Source of the DNA: Adlercreutzia equolifaciens DSM 19450
Lineage (GTDB): Bacteria > Actinomycetota > Coriobacteriia > Coriobacteriales > Eggerthellaceae
DNA: 64,000 bases
Reading direction: 5' to 3'
Assembly: GCF_000478885.1 (NCBI RefSeq)
Contig: NC_022567.1
Location: 1,302,001 to 1,366,000 of the forward strand
Part shown: positions 44,858-51,266 of the stretch, piece by piece
Layout: each line of letters opens with the position of its first letter
How positions within the stretch are numbered: position 1 is the stretch's first letter
The notes under the pieces: model-generated
Database searches by the model: none
What the model saw: only the letters and a program-made list of their open reading frames with translations
What the model was told of the DNA's origin: nothing
Position numbers and translations under genes: made by a program

Positions 44858-45100
44858 ATGATCACGACTATGAACGGCTTTTTTCTTGACGAGAAATCGG
44901 GTTCCTTTGTCGACAACGGGCGCAAGATTGAATTCCACAACGCGCGCTTCTACGACATCGATTCGCAGAAGCTTGTAAAGGTCACTATTCCCGAGGGTCA
45001 TAACGCCCTTCCTGAGCCGCAGGTTAACTGCGTTATCTTCATGATCGTTAACGCTGGCGAGAAGTACTGCAAGCTTGTTTATGATCGCTACGAACTCTAG
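44858..45100 (+). CDS. Putative ssDNA-binding protein (gene V-like)
   Basis: 80 residues from ATG 44858 (AAAGGA eight bases upstream; an in-frame ATG at 44849 is too close to the RBS). Size and alternating strands (KIEFHNARFYDID, KLVKVTIPEG, NCVIFMIVNAGEKYCKLVYD) fit an OB-fold protein like the filamentous phage gene V product of about 87 residues, which coats the single-stranded genome. The assignment rests on size, pattern and first position in the phage operon, not on clear homology. Confidence 0.55.
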   Translation: MITTMNGFFLDEKSGSFVDNGRKIEFHNARFYDIDSQKLVKVTIPEGHNALPEPQVNCVIFMIVNAGEKYCKLVYDRYEL

Positions 45101-45140
45101 CTTCCAATCTGGTTTATATAACTCATCTTAGGAGTTTTCC

Positions 45141-45452
45141 ATGAAACCTAACAAGCATCTTATTTTTCCCCTGGACAACGTCGAGGACGTGGCCCAGGTA
45201 ATGGACTTGCCCTATGGCGATCTTTTCCGTGTCGGCATCAACCGCTGGAACGGCAACGTTGTAATGGCCTATCAAGACCATCCCGAGGCCCGTTTCTATA
45301 TTCGTCTCATCGTCGCCCAGCTTTCCTCTTATGTCGATATGTTCGATGCCGATAATTACGGCGAGCCGCGCCACGGTCTTATTTGCAGAGATGATTTCTC
45401 TGATCTCGATTGCGAGCCTGTTTACCTCTCCGCTATCGAGGATGTGGCCTAG
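45141..45452 (+). CDS. Inovirus protein of unknown function
   Basis: 103 residues, AGGAG five to six bases before the ATG. Mixed composition, no membrane segment, no motif I recognise. It sits between the putative ssDNA-binding protein and a small Cys-containing protein, the replication/early side of the phage map. The next gene starts on the base after its stop. Confidence 0.7.
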   Translation: MKPNKHLIFPLDNVEDVAQVMDLPYGDLFRVGINRWNGNVVMAYQDHPEARFYIRLIVAQLSSYVDMFDADNYGEPRHGLICRDDFSDLDCEPVYLSAIEDVA

Positions 45453-45656
45453 ATGATCGATTGTCGCTCATACAAGGAACGTGGCTCTGGCTGGGTCGCA
45501 GAGGTTCGCACGTACTTTTCTGGCGAGACTGAAGTTTCTATCTGTGACTCGTCTATGCAGAAGTTCGGTTCTCGCTGCTTCCTCGATTTCGGTTCCGCTT
45601 GCAACTTCGTTATCTGTGATATGCCTGGTGATTGGGAGGTGGCGAATCGTGAATGA
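45453..45656 (+). CDS. Small inovirus protein of unknown function
   Basis: 67 residues with four cysteines (CRSY, SICDSS, SRCFLD, NFVICDM), no membrane segment. It begins immediately after the previous stop and overlaps the next gene by 8 bases, so it is probably translated by coupling. Function unknown. Confidence 0.65.
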   Translation: MIDCRSYKERGSGWVAEVRTYFSGETEVSICDSSMQKFGSRCFLDFGSACNFVICDMPGDWEVANRE

Positions 45657-46029
45657 GGACGCCGCCGCTTCCCTGGCGCTCGATGCTGCGCAGACTCTTA
45701 AGGGCATTGGCGAGGACGTGGCCGCTTTGAAGGCCCAGAACTCGGACGTTCTCGCTTCCATCGAGTCTTTGCGCCTTGTCAATGTCGAGGGCTTCCAGCA
45801 GATCATCGCCCGCGATGCCTATTTGGCCGTTCCCGCCGATGTTCCCGACGATTCGGCTGACTGGGTTACCGAGGTTCGTTCCGAGGTCGAGGTTCCCTCT
45901 TCCTTCTTCTCCGATCTGATGAGCTTCCAGTACTTCCAGACGGTTCTTCTCGTTTTTGTCCTGGTCTCTCTTCTGCTTAATTTCGGTGCTTTGCTCTGGT
46001 TGTCCTTTTCCGATAAATGGAGGGTTTAA
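45649..46029 (+). CDS. Inovirus single-pass membrane protein
   Basis: 126 residues from GTG 45649 (GGGAGG nine bases upstream). The longer open frame upstream is only the shadow of the preceding gene. Residues 1 to about 90 are helical and charged (LALDAAQTLKGIGEDVAALK); about 95-118 is one membrane segment (FQTVLLVFVLVSLLLNFGAL), then a short tail. Probably a structural or assembly protein inserted in the host membrane; no closer assignment. Confidence 0.75.
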   Translation: MNEDAAASLALDAAQTLKGIGEDVAALKAQNSDVLASIESLRLVNVEGFQQIIARDAYLAVPADVPDDSADWVTEVRSEVEVPSSFFSDLMSFQYFQTVLLVFVLVSLLLNFGALLWLSFSDKWRV

Positions 46030-46239
46030 ATGGATATTCTGCTCAATGTCCTTCTCGTTCTTTCCCTGCTCGGCGTTTTCGCTTACGGCTTCGTCCTCTA
46101 TGAGGTTCTGCGCATCGTGACCGCCTGGGCTGCTGATCGATGGCGCGACGATTGGGGCAAGCGCCCCTTGCTCTTGAAGCTGTCGCCTAAGGTGCTGACC
46201 GCCGTTCTGGTTCTGTGCTTCCTCGCGGTCGTGCTCTGA
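46030..46239 (+). CDS. Small inovirus membrane protein
   Basis: 69 residues, two hydrophobic segments (LLNVLLVLSLLGVFAYGFVL and VLTAVLVLCFLAVVL) around a basic loop (DRWRDDWGKRP). Starts on the base after the previous stop, with GGAGGG upstream. Could be a minor coat or assembly protein. Confidence 0.75.
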   Translation: MDILLNVLLVLSLLGVFAYGFVLYEVLRIVTAWAADRWRDDWGKRPLLLKLSPKVLTAVLVLCFLAVVL

Positions 46240-46400
46240 TGGATATCCTCGAGACGTACCAAGTTGACGGCTGGCTTGATTTCGTCGTTTCGCTCTTCGC
46301 AGTCGTTCCCGTTGGCTTCCTGCTCGCGTTGTTCCTGGGGTTCGCGAGCTTCGGAGTATTCGGCGCTCTCCGTCTGCTGCGCCGTCTTATCCATAGGTAA
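46239..46400 (+). CDS. Small inovirus membrane protein (possible minor coat)
   Basis: 53 residues, start codon overlapping the previous stop (TGATG). One or two hydrophobic stretches (WLDFVVSLFAVVPVGFLLAL) and a basic C-terminus (RLLRRLIHR), a layout typical of pVII/pIX-like tip proteins or coat proteins. It lies directly before the major coat gene. Confidence 0.7.
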   Translation: MDILETYQVDGWLDFVVSLFAVVPVGFLLALFLGFASFGVFGALRLLRRLIHR

Positions 46401-46423
46401 CTATCAACTGTTAGGAGAAAGGA

Positions 46424-46591
46424 ATGGAGACTATGGAGACCATTACCACCGCCATGACTACCGCTATCACCTCCCTTGGTACTTCCCTTCAGGGTGCCAT
46501 CGGCTCTAACCTCCCTGCTATCTTGCAGGTTGCTGCCATCTTTATTGTGGTGCCCGCTGTCTGGGGCTTCGTGCGCCGCTTCACGCACTAG
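46424..46591 (+). CDS. Major coat protein (pVIII-like), 55 residues
   Basis: Translates to 55 residues from ATG 46424 with AGGAG six bases upstream. The N-terminal half is a Thr/Ser/Ala-rich amphipathic stretch (METMETITTAMTTAITSLG). Then comes one membrane helix (NLPAILQVAAIFIVVPAVW) and a short basic end RRFTH that would face the DNA. This is the standard inovirus major coat layout. No cleavable signal peptide is obvious. A terminator block follows directly, as after gene VIII in Ff phages. Confidence 0.85.
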   Translation: METMETITTAMTTAITSLGTSLQGAIGSNLPAILQVAAIFIVVPAVWGFVRRFTH

Positions 46592-46611
46592 CGGCCCGTT
46601 CTGCGGCATTT

Positions 46612-46637
46612 GGGGAGGGCTATTGCTCTCCCCTTTT
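46612..46637 (+). terminator. Terminator after the major coat gene
   Basis: GGGGAG / CTCCCC stem followed by TTTT, 20 bases after the coat stop. Confidence 0.7.
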
Positions 46638-46689
46638 ATCGGGCGCAGTCATCGATTGGTGCTTTTCCAATCGATGACTGCGCCCGATA
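46637..46689. other. Perfect 23-bp hairpin, candidate packaging signal
   Basis: Arms 46637-46659 and 46667-46689 are exact reverse complements with a seven-base loop TGCTTTT. It is far longer than needed for termination, and in single-stranded phage DNA it would be a stable duplex. Filamentous phages use one such hairpin to start packaging; this role is inferred. Confidence 0.6.
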
Positions 46690-46707
46690 GCAAAGTAAAT
46701 GGGGGTT

Positions 46708-46738
46708 CGGGGGTGCCTGTACCCCCGGTTTTCTTTTT
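46708..46738 (+). terminator. Second terminator upstream of the adsorption gene
   Basis: CGGGGGT / ACCCCCG with a six-base loop, then GTTTTCTTTTT. It insulates the coat transcript from the 46753 gene. Confidence 0.75.
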
Positions 46739-46752
46739 AAAGGAGGTGCGTT

Positions 46753-48576
46753 ATGATTAGTCCTGCGGTTAAGGTTCTTTCTGTCGCTCTCTCTATATCG
46801 CTTGTCGCTAGCTGCTTTCCTTCGTGTTATACTTTTGCCTATGCCGATGATTTGACCGACGGGGGCGCGAATTATGAACTGTTTCGAGAAAATCAGCCGA
46901 AACGCGCAGGAGATGGACAGGCTGACCAAGGGCCAGACTTCCAGGGATTATTACGGTATGAAGCAGCCGAAAAGGCGTCATCTGGCTCGGAATATCTTTT
47001 TACTGTTGGTTCTGGTCGCTCTTTTCCTTCTCTTTATGTTCTGGTCGAAGCTTCATATAGTCTGGCTGATTCACTGATTCGGTTTTTCTCCTCTAGGGCT
47101 TATGCTGATGATTCTTCAGATTCTTTCAGTTCTTCTGATGAACATGGTTATTTTGATCGCGTTCTTACTTCTCTGGAGGATATAACTTATCTTCTTGGTG
47201 AAATTGCTGATTATTTTAGGCAAGCTGGCTCTGGTATTTCCCCATTAGCTGATATTAATAGCGTTTATGATCAGCTTGTTAGCTTTAAATCTAGCGTTGG
47301 CTCTATGTTGGGTATGTCCTCTGGTTCCGCTTCTGCTTCGAACAGGTGGAACTTTTCTTTAAATGGCTATAGTTGGAATACGGGCTCCTATACCCTTCCT
47401 TGGCTTGTTTCCATGATGTGGATTACTGTTAATAATAGTTCCTCTAGTTTGGCGTCGATTAAGGCTAATTCTTCCTATCTTTCCTCTCTTTATTCTCTTT
47501 CTCAAAAGCAGTGGGGCTATGGCTACGGCGGCACTGCTGTTATTGAGTCCAATTCTCCTGCTTCATGGCTTCAGAACGTTTCTAACTCTGTGCAGACTCG
47601 CAAGACTTTTTTTGGTGAATCGTCTGCTACTGTCAAGACTCTGGCCGAGATTCTCTATCTTATTGATAACAAGTCTGGTCAGACCGTCTCCCGTTTAAAC
47701 TCCGTCATTGCCGACAACAAGGCTCACAGTGCTCTTGTTTCCACTGGCATCAGCGATGTTTTTGGCCGTTTGCAGACTCGCAAGACGTTTTTCGGTGAGT
47801 CGGAGCCTACTATTAAGAGCGTTGCGGAGATACTCTATCTTTCAGACAATCGTCTTGCGCAGATTGTCGCTCGGATTGAGGACGTGCGTTCTTATACTGG
47901 CCAGACTAATACATTGCTTTCTAAGGGCCTTGATGATGTTCTTGGCAGCTTGCAGACACGCAAGATTTTTTCGGGTGATTCGGAGGTGACCGTTAAGAGC
48001 GTCGCCGAGATTCTCTATCTTTCTGACAATCGTCTTGCGCAGATCGTTGCTCGTATCGAGGATGTGCGTTCTTATTCTAGTCAGACTAATACACTGCTTT
48101 CTAAGGGCTTTGATGATGTGCTTTCTAGTCTTGCCGATTTCAATTTTAGTGCTGATATTCCTTCTGTTGATTTGTCTGAGACCAATAAGTTTTTAGGTCG
48201 TCTTACTGGCGATGTTGCCAGCATTCGTGACAAGTTCGTCCTGCAGGATTCGCTTAGCGATCTCTTAGATCTTCTCGTGGGTGATCTGCAGGTTCCCCAG
48301 ACCCACGCGGCTATCTCCCGCATTCAGGACGTTATGTCTACTCGTTTCCCCTTCTGCATTCCTTCCGTTGTCAATGTCGTTCTTTTCGGCTCTCTCCTTG
48401 CCGACCCTGCGCCGCCTGTCTGGACGTTTGATATCGCGGGCTCTCCTCTCGTGGTTGATTTCGCTGATTATGGCGCTTTCGCCGAGGTTTCATCTTGGAC
48501 GGTTCGGCTTCTCTTCACTGCCGCCCTTCTGCTTAATACCCGTCGCTTCGTTTATGGTCTCGGGGGTGGCTACTGA
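46753..48576 (+). CDS. Inovirus adsorption/minor coat protein (pIII-like)
   Basis: 607 residues, AAAGGAGG before the ATG. Signal peptide (VLSVALSISLVASCFPSCYT) cleaved near AYA-DD. A Ser/Asp-rich exposed part follows, then three 60-residue repeats at 281-340, 341-400 and 401-460 (each starts QTRK and contains AEILYL). The C-terminal region has FPFCIPSVVNVVLFGSLLA and VRLLFTAALLL, the proline-containing pattern and membrane anchor seen at the end of large minor coat proteins of Gram-positive inoviruses. Probably the tip protein that binds the host receptor. Codons 41-108 overlap a second frame (46874-47077) and use unusual codons. Confidence 0.78.
   Translation: MISPAVKVLSVALSISLVASCFPSCYTFAYADDLTDGGANYELFRENQPKRAGDGQADQGPDFQGLLRYEAAEKASSGSEYLFTVGSGRSFPSLYVLVEASYSLADSLIRFFSSRAYADDSSDSFSSSDEHGYFDRVLTSLEDITYLLGEIADYFRQAGSGISPLADINSVYDQLVSFKSSVGSMLGMSSGSASASNRWNFSLNGYSWNTGSYTLPWLVSMMWITVNNSSSSLASIKANSSYLSSLYSLSQKQWGYGYGGTAVIESNSPASWLQNVSNSVQTRKTFFGESSATVKTLAEILYLIDNKSGQTVSRLNSVIADNKAHSALVSTGISDVFGRLQTRKTFFGESEPTIKSVAEILYLSDNRLAQIVARIEDVRSYTGQTNTLLSKGLDDVLGSLQTRKIFSGDSEVTVKSVAEILYLSDNRLAQIVARIEDVRSYSSQTNTLLSKGFDDVLSSLADFNFSADIPSVDLSETNKFLGRLTGDVASIRDKFVLQDSLSDLLDLLVGDLQVPQTHAAISRIQDVMSTRFPFCIPSVVNVVLFGSLLADPAPPVWTFDIAGSPLVVDFADYGAFAEVSSWTVRLLFTAALLLNTRRFVYGLGGGY
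46874..47077 (+). CDS. Possible overlapping small membrane protein
   Basis: 67 residues in the +1 frame inside the adsorption gene. It has a charged N-terminus, a basic patch (KQPKRRHLAR) and a clean membrane helix (NIFLLLVLVALFLLFMFW). Over about 46868-46970 this frame uses common codons (AAC, GAG, ATC, AAG, CAG), while the adsorption frame uses rare ones (CGA, GGA, TTA, CAA). No convincing Shine-Dalgarno, so translation is uncertain. Confidence 0.4.
   Translation: MNCFEKISRNAQEMDRLTKGQTSRDYYGMKQPKRRHLARNIFLLLVLVALFLLFMFWSKLHIVWLIH
47593..48132 (+). repeat. Three 180-base in-frame repeats in the adsorption gene
   Basis: Units start at 47593, 47773 and 47953, exactly 180 bases apart. Units 2 and 3 are the most alike (shared AEILYLSDNRLAQIVARIED); unit 1 is more divergent. 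Confidence 0.85.
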
Positions 48577-48848
48577 TGGCCAGTTTTATCTTCGATCTTA
48601 TCGTTGGCGGGCTTCTCTCCCTCGCTACGTTCATACTCGGTCTGTTTCCTAGTGTGAACGCGCAAGATTTTGCTTTCGATGTCCCAGACGGCGTTAGGGA
48701 AGCTCTCGCGGCCCTTAACTGGTTCGTGCCCATTTCTGATCTCATGTTCATTTTCGGGTCCTGGTTCCTGCTCGTTCTCGTCTGCAATGCGGTTACGGTC
48801 TTTGCTAGGCTCACCGATTCCGCACAGAGTGAAAGGCCTTCGAAATGA
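48576..48848 (+). CDS. Minor coat protein, pVI-like
   Basis: 90 residues. Start overlaps the adsorption stop (TGATG). Two membrane segments (IFDLIVGGLLSLATFILGLF and LMFIFGSWFLLVLVCNAVTV) around an Ala-rich link with NWFVPIS. Position between pIII-like and Zot/pI genes, size and topology match pVI-type tip proteins of filamentous phages. Confidence 0.75.
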   Translation: MASFIFDLIVGGLLSLATFILGLFPSVNAQDFAFDVPDGVREALAALNWFVPISDLMFIFGSWFLLVLVCNAVTVFARLTDSAQSERPSK

Positions 48849-49474
48849 TCTATCTTTACAGCGGTACCCCTGGTTCTGGCAAGTCGCTTCATGTGGCCCG
48901 CGACATTCGCGATACCTTGCAGGTTAAGAAGCGTCCCGTTATCTGCAATTTCGATGTGAACTCGAAGCTTAGGAACTACAAGGTTTTGTTCCGCTACGTT
49001 CCTAACTGCGATCTCACGCCCGATTTGCTTTACGATGCTTCCAGGGCCTATTTCGGCGATAGGCCAGTTCGCGAGGATGCCATTTTGCTTGTGATCGATG
49101 AGGCCCAGCTTGTTTTCAACTCCCGCACCTGGCAGCAGGCTGCGGATGGCGTTACCCGCCTTGACTGGATTGAGTTTTTCTCGCAGCATCGCCACTATGG
49201 TTACAAGATTGTCCTTGTGAGCCAGTATGACCGCATGCTAGACCGTCAAATCAGGTCGCTTATCGAGATCGAGGTTAACCATCGTAAGATGGCGAACCTC
49301 GGTCTTAAGGGCATGCTTCTTTCTCTGCCCTTTGCATGCAAGCTTTTTATCGCAGTCTCCTATTACTACGGTATGCGCGAGCGCGTGGGTTGCTCCTTCC
49401 TTCTCCCTCGCCGCTCCTATTTCAGAGTCTATGACAGTTACAACCGTTTTCGACAGGTGCCCGAGACGGCATGA
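48845..49474 (+). CDS. Zot-domain assembly ATPase (pI-like)
   Basis: 209 residues, the hallmark inovirus protein. Walker A GTPGSGKS at 7-14, Walker B LLVIDEAQ with Asp85-Glu86, then the sensor region FFSQHRHYGYKIVLVSQ and a hydrophobic segment near 158-178 (GMLLSLPFACKLFIAV) that would anchor it in the membrane. It drives extrusion of the phage DNA through the host membrane while coat proteins are added. Shorter than Ff pI (about 350) because the outer-membrane-contacting C-terminal part is missing. ATGA overlap with the previous gene. Confidence 0.93.
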   Translation: MIYLYSGTPGSGKSLHVARDIRDTLQVKKRPVICNFDVNSKLRNYKVLFRYVPNCDLTPDLLYDASRAYFGDRPVREDAILLVIDEAQLVFNSRTWQQAADGVTRLDWIEFFSQHRHYGYKIVLVSQYDRMLDRQIRSLIEIEVNHRKMANLGLKGMLLSLPFACKLFIAVSYYYGMRERVGCSFLLPRRSYFRVYDSYNRFRQVPETA

Positions 49475-49511
49475 GCGGCGGGGTTCGGGGCCCTGCCGCC
49501 GTGCCGTCTCG

Positions 49512-49537
49512 CGCCCCCCTACTTGATATAGGGGGCG
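49512..49537 (+). other. Rolling-circle replication origin (nick-site hairpin)
   Basis: CGCCCCC / GGGGGCG (7 bp) around a 12-base loop CTACTTGATATA. The loop holds a CTTG-ATA nick-type sequence like those cut by HUH Rep proteins (phiX174/pC194 CTTG^ATA; pMV158 TACTACG^A). It lies 35 bases before the rep gene. Confidence 0.7.
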
Positions 49538-49571
49538 TGTTCCGTGTTCCAAGTCGCAAGAAAGGTGTTTT

Positions 49572-50135
49572 ATGGCCGTTTTAAATCCTAAGAAATCTCG
49601 CTGTTGGTGGTTCGTGCAGTTGGTCGAGTATCTTCCCGATAATTGGCGCGATCAGTTGCACGATCTCATGTTGCCAGGCTGCTTCATCGTGCATGATCGC
49701 GATACCCGCATCGATGATGATGGTAACGAGGTGCCGAAGAAGCCGCATATTCATTGCATGATTGAGTTCGGTAGCCCCGTTGTCGCCAAGTCGGCGCTTG
49801 AATCCATCCCCTCCGATTTCGGCGTTACTTTTGTTAAACCCGTCCCTAACAAAGTCGGTGCCTATCGTTACCTGCTCCATTACGACCAGCCCGACAAGGC
49901 GCGTTACGAGCAGGACGAGATAACCCATATGGCGGGTTTTAGGGTCAATATCTCCGATGTGTACAATATCGACTTCTGCGACGTTTATGAGCTTATCAAC
50001 GAGATGAAGATTTCGAACTTTGCTATGCTCATGTCGTTTCTGGTAGAATTCAGGCCAGAGTATGTTAATTACGTCTCTTCCCATGTGAATTTGGTCAAGA
50101 CGTACATAACGGAACTTAATCGTTGCTGCTTTTGA
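49572..50135 (+). CDS. rep: HUH rolling-circle replication initiator (Rep_2-like)
   Basis: 187 residues, AAAGG six bases upstream. Motifs of pMV158-type plasmid Rep proteins: HDRD at 41-44, KKPHIHCMIEF with the metal-binding His59 and His61, and GAYRYLLHYDQPDKARY with candidate catalytic Tyr98/Tyr100. It nicks the double-stranded origin and starts rolling-circle synthesis of phage DNA. The adjacent hairpin at 49512-49537 is its likely target. Confidence 0.9.
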   Translation: MAVLNPKKSRCWWFVQLVEYLPDNWRDQLHDLMLPGCFIVHDRDTRIDDDGNEVPKKPHIHCMIEFGSPVVAKSALESIPSDFGVTFVKPVPNKVGAYRYLLHYDQPDKARYEQDEITHMAGFRVNISDVYNIDFCDVYELINEMKISNFAMLMSFLVEFRPEYVNYVSSHVNLVKTYITELNRCCF

Positions 50136-50149
50136 GATAAGCAGGGATT

Positions 50150-50177
50150 ATTTTACTAAATTCCTGTTATCAGACTT
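50150..50177 (-). other. Second dif-like site inside the prophage
   Basis: On the minus strand: AAGTCTGATAA, centre CAGGAA, TTTAGTAAAAT. It matches the site at 44764-44791 at 22 of 28 positions (10/11 and 9/11 in the arms) with a different centre. It lies 67 bases left of the right attachment site. Confidence 0.6.
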
Positions 50178-50216
50178 TTCACCGATATATTAGGCCGCTT
50201 ACCTTTTATTTTGGGA

Positions 50217-50246
50217 GTTTTGATAACTCCATATTATCAGCCTTTC
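50217..50246 (-). other. Right attachment site (attR)
   Basis: On the minus strand: XerC-type arm AAGGCTGATAA and centre TATGGA, identical to attL, then a degenerate XerD arm GTTATCAAAAC from the phage. It also recreates GAAAGG and an ATG that opens only an eight-codon frame. Confidence 0.8.
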
Positions 50247-50304
50247 TTGTCAATCTTTTCAGAAGCCCTCCAACTTGGAACATTTTACCCTATATGGAGG
50301 GCGC

Positions 50305-50814
50305 TTAGCCCCAAGCATTGCCACTGCCGCCGGATGGTTGCGCGGTGATGGTGGCGCCCTCGCCGAGGATCGAGGTGAAGTCTCCCGTTTGCATGGCCTC
50401 CATGAGCACGGGCATCATGAGCGCGATGCCGACGATGTTGACGATGAGCGCAATGGCGCTGATGGCGAGACCCCAGATAAGCGTTTGACGTACCGTGGTG
50501 GCATAGACCTTCTGGCGACCGTCCACATCGTCTATCACGTGCTTGATCTTAACGAAGCCGACAATGGCGCAGACAAGGCCCACCGTGCTCAGCATCACGC
50601 CGCCGATGATGAAGGAGACCGGACCTGCAATGGCCGCTACCGTCGAGAGCGTGCGGGCGGATTTCAAGTCGGCGTCGATGAGCACCTGTCTCTGATCCTG
50701 CGAAGGCTCCGTCGACGGCTCGGGTCGCTGGGGATTTCCGGGAGTCGCCTCCGGAGCTCCCAGCTGCTGGGGTTCGGGCGTTTCTTCGGGTTTCGAATCG
50801 CGATGATCGGTCAT
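50305..50814 (-). CDS. DUF4190-like membrane protein
   Basis: 169 residues from ATG 50814; GTG 50823 is possible but too close to the AGAAAG RBS. A Pro/Glu/Gln-rich cytoplasmic N-terminus of about 45 residues, then two membrane blocks (VAAIAGPVSFIIGGVMLSTV and ISAIALIVNIVGIALMMPVL) with a polar link. Similar in plan to small DUF4190 proteins; function unknown. Directly follows dut (14 bases), so probably the last gene of the nrdR-dut unit. GCCCTCCA/TGGAGGGC at 50265-50303 could be its terminator. Confidence 0.75.
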   Translation of the reverse strand: MTDHRDSKPEETPEPQQLGAPEATPGNPQRPEPSTEPSQDQRQVLIDADLKSARTLSTVAAIAGPVSFIIGGVMLSTVGLVCAIVGFVKIKHVIDDVDGRQKVYATTVRQTLIWGLAISAIALIVNIVGIALMMPVLMEAMQTGDFTSILGEGATITAQPSGGSGNAWG

Positions 50815-50828
50815 AAAGGACACTCTTT

Positions 50829-51263
50829 CTAGGAAAGGCCGCTGCTTCCGAAGCCCTGCGCGCCGCGCGAGCTCTCGGGAAGCTCATAAGTGTTATGTAA
50901 AGTAATAGAGGGGGTAGCGATGATCACGAGCTGGGCGATGCGCTCGCCCTTCTCGTAGTTGAACGTCTCCGTTGGATCGAGGTTGATGAGCGGAACCTTG
51001 ATTTCACCTCGGTAGCCGCTGTCTATGAGGCCAGGGGCGTTCACGATGGAGATGCCCTGTCGTGCCGCCAGGCCGCTTCGGGGAATGATGAGCCCCGCAT
51101 AGCCCTCGGGAATGGCCAAGGCGATACCGCAGGGCACGAGCGCTCGCTCGAAGGGCAAAAGCGTGCCGCCCTCGGCAGCGCGCAAATCGAGGCCCGCATC
51201 GCCTGGACGGGCGTAGGCGGGCGCTTCCAGGGTCTCGTCGAGCTGCTTGAAAAGAACCTCCAT
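50829..51263 (-). CDS. dut: dUTP diphosphatase
   Basis: 144 residues, trimeric dUTPase. All five motifs are visible: GDAGLDLR, IPRSGLA, GLIDSGYRGEI, KGERIAQL and the C-terminal RGAQGFGSSG. It hydrolyses dUTP to dUMP, keeping uracil out of DNA and feeding thymidylate synthesis. It lies three bases after nrdR. Confidence 0.95.
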   Translation of the reverse strand: MEVLFKQLDETLEAPAYARPGDAGLDLRAAEGGTLLPFERALVPCGIALAIPEGYAGLIIPRSGLAARQGISIVNAPGLIDSGYRGEIKVPLINLDPTETFNYEKGERIAQLVIIATPSITLHNTYELPESSRGAQGFGSSGLS

Positions 51264-51266
51264 GGA

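Larger units (their letters stand above)
44775..50246 (+). mobile_element. Inovirus (filamentous phage) prophage, about 5.45 kb
   Basis: The element is bounded by an exact 19-base direct repeat at 44775-44793 and 50228-50246. All genes are on the plus strand. Order: putative ssDNA-binding protein, two unknowns, three small membrane proteins, 55-residue major coat protein, hairpin/terminator block, adsorption protein, pVI-like protein, Zot/pI ATPase, nick-site hairpin and HUH Rep. This is the modular order of filamentous phages. No integrase is present, consistent with use of host XerC/XerD. No secretin is present, as expected for a host with one membrane. The coding strand is T-rich compared with the host. 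Confidence 0.92.

Noticed and set aside
46637..46689. Hairpin as a folded CTX-type single-strand attP
   Set aside because: The arms show no similarity to the dif arms, and the 19-base att repeats at the element ends explain integration.
44825..50310. Short words shared by both prophage flanks (GAGGGCGCTT and ATTTTACCC)
   Set aside because: They occur in opposite order on the two sides, so they are not a direct or simple inverted repeat; likely chance.
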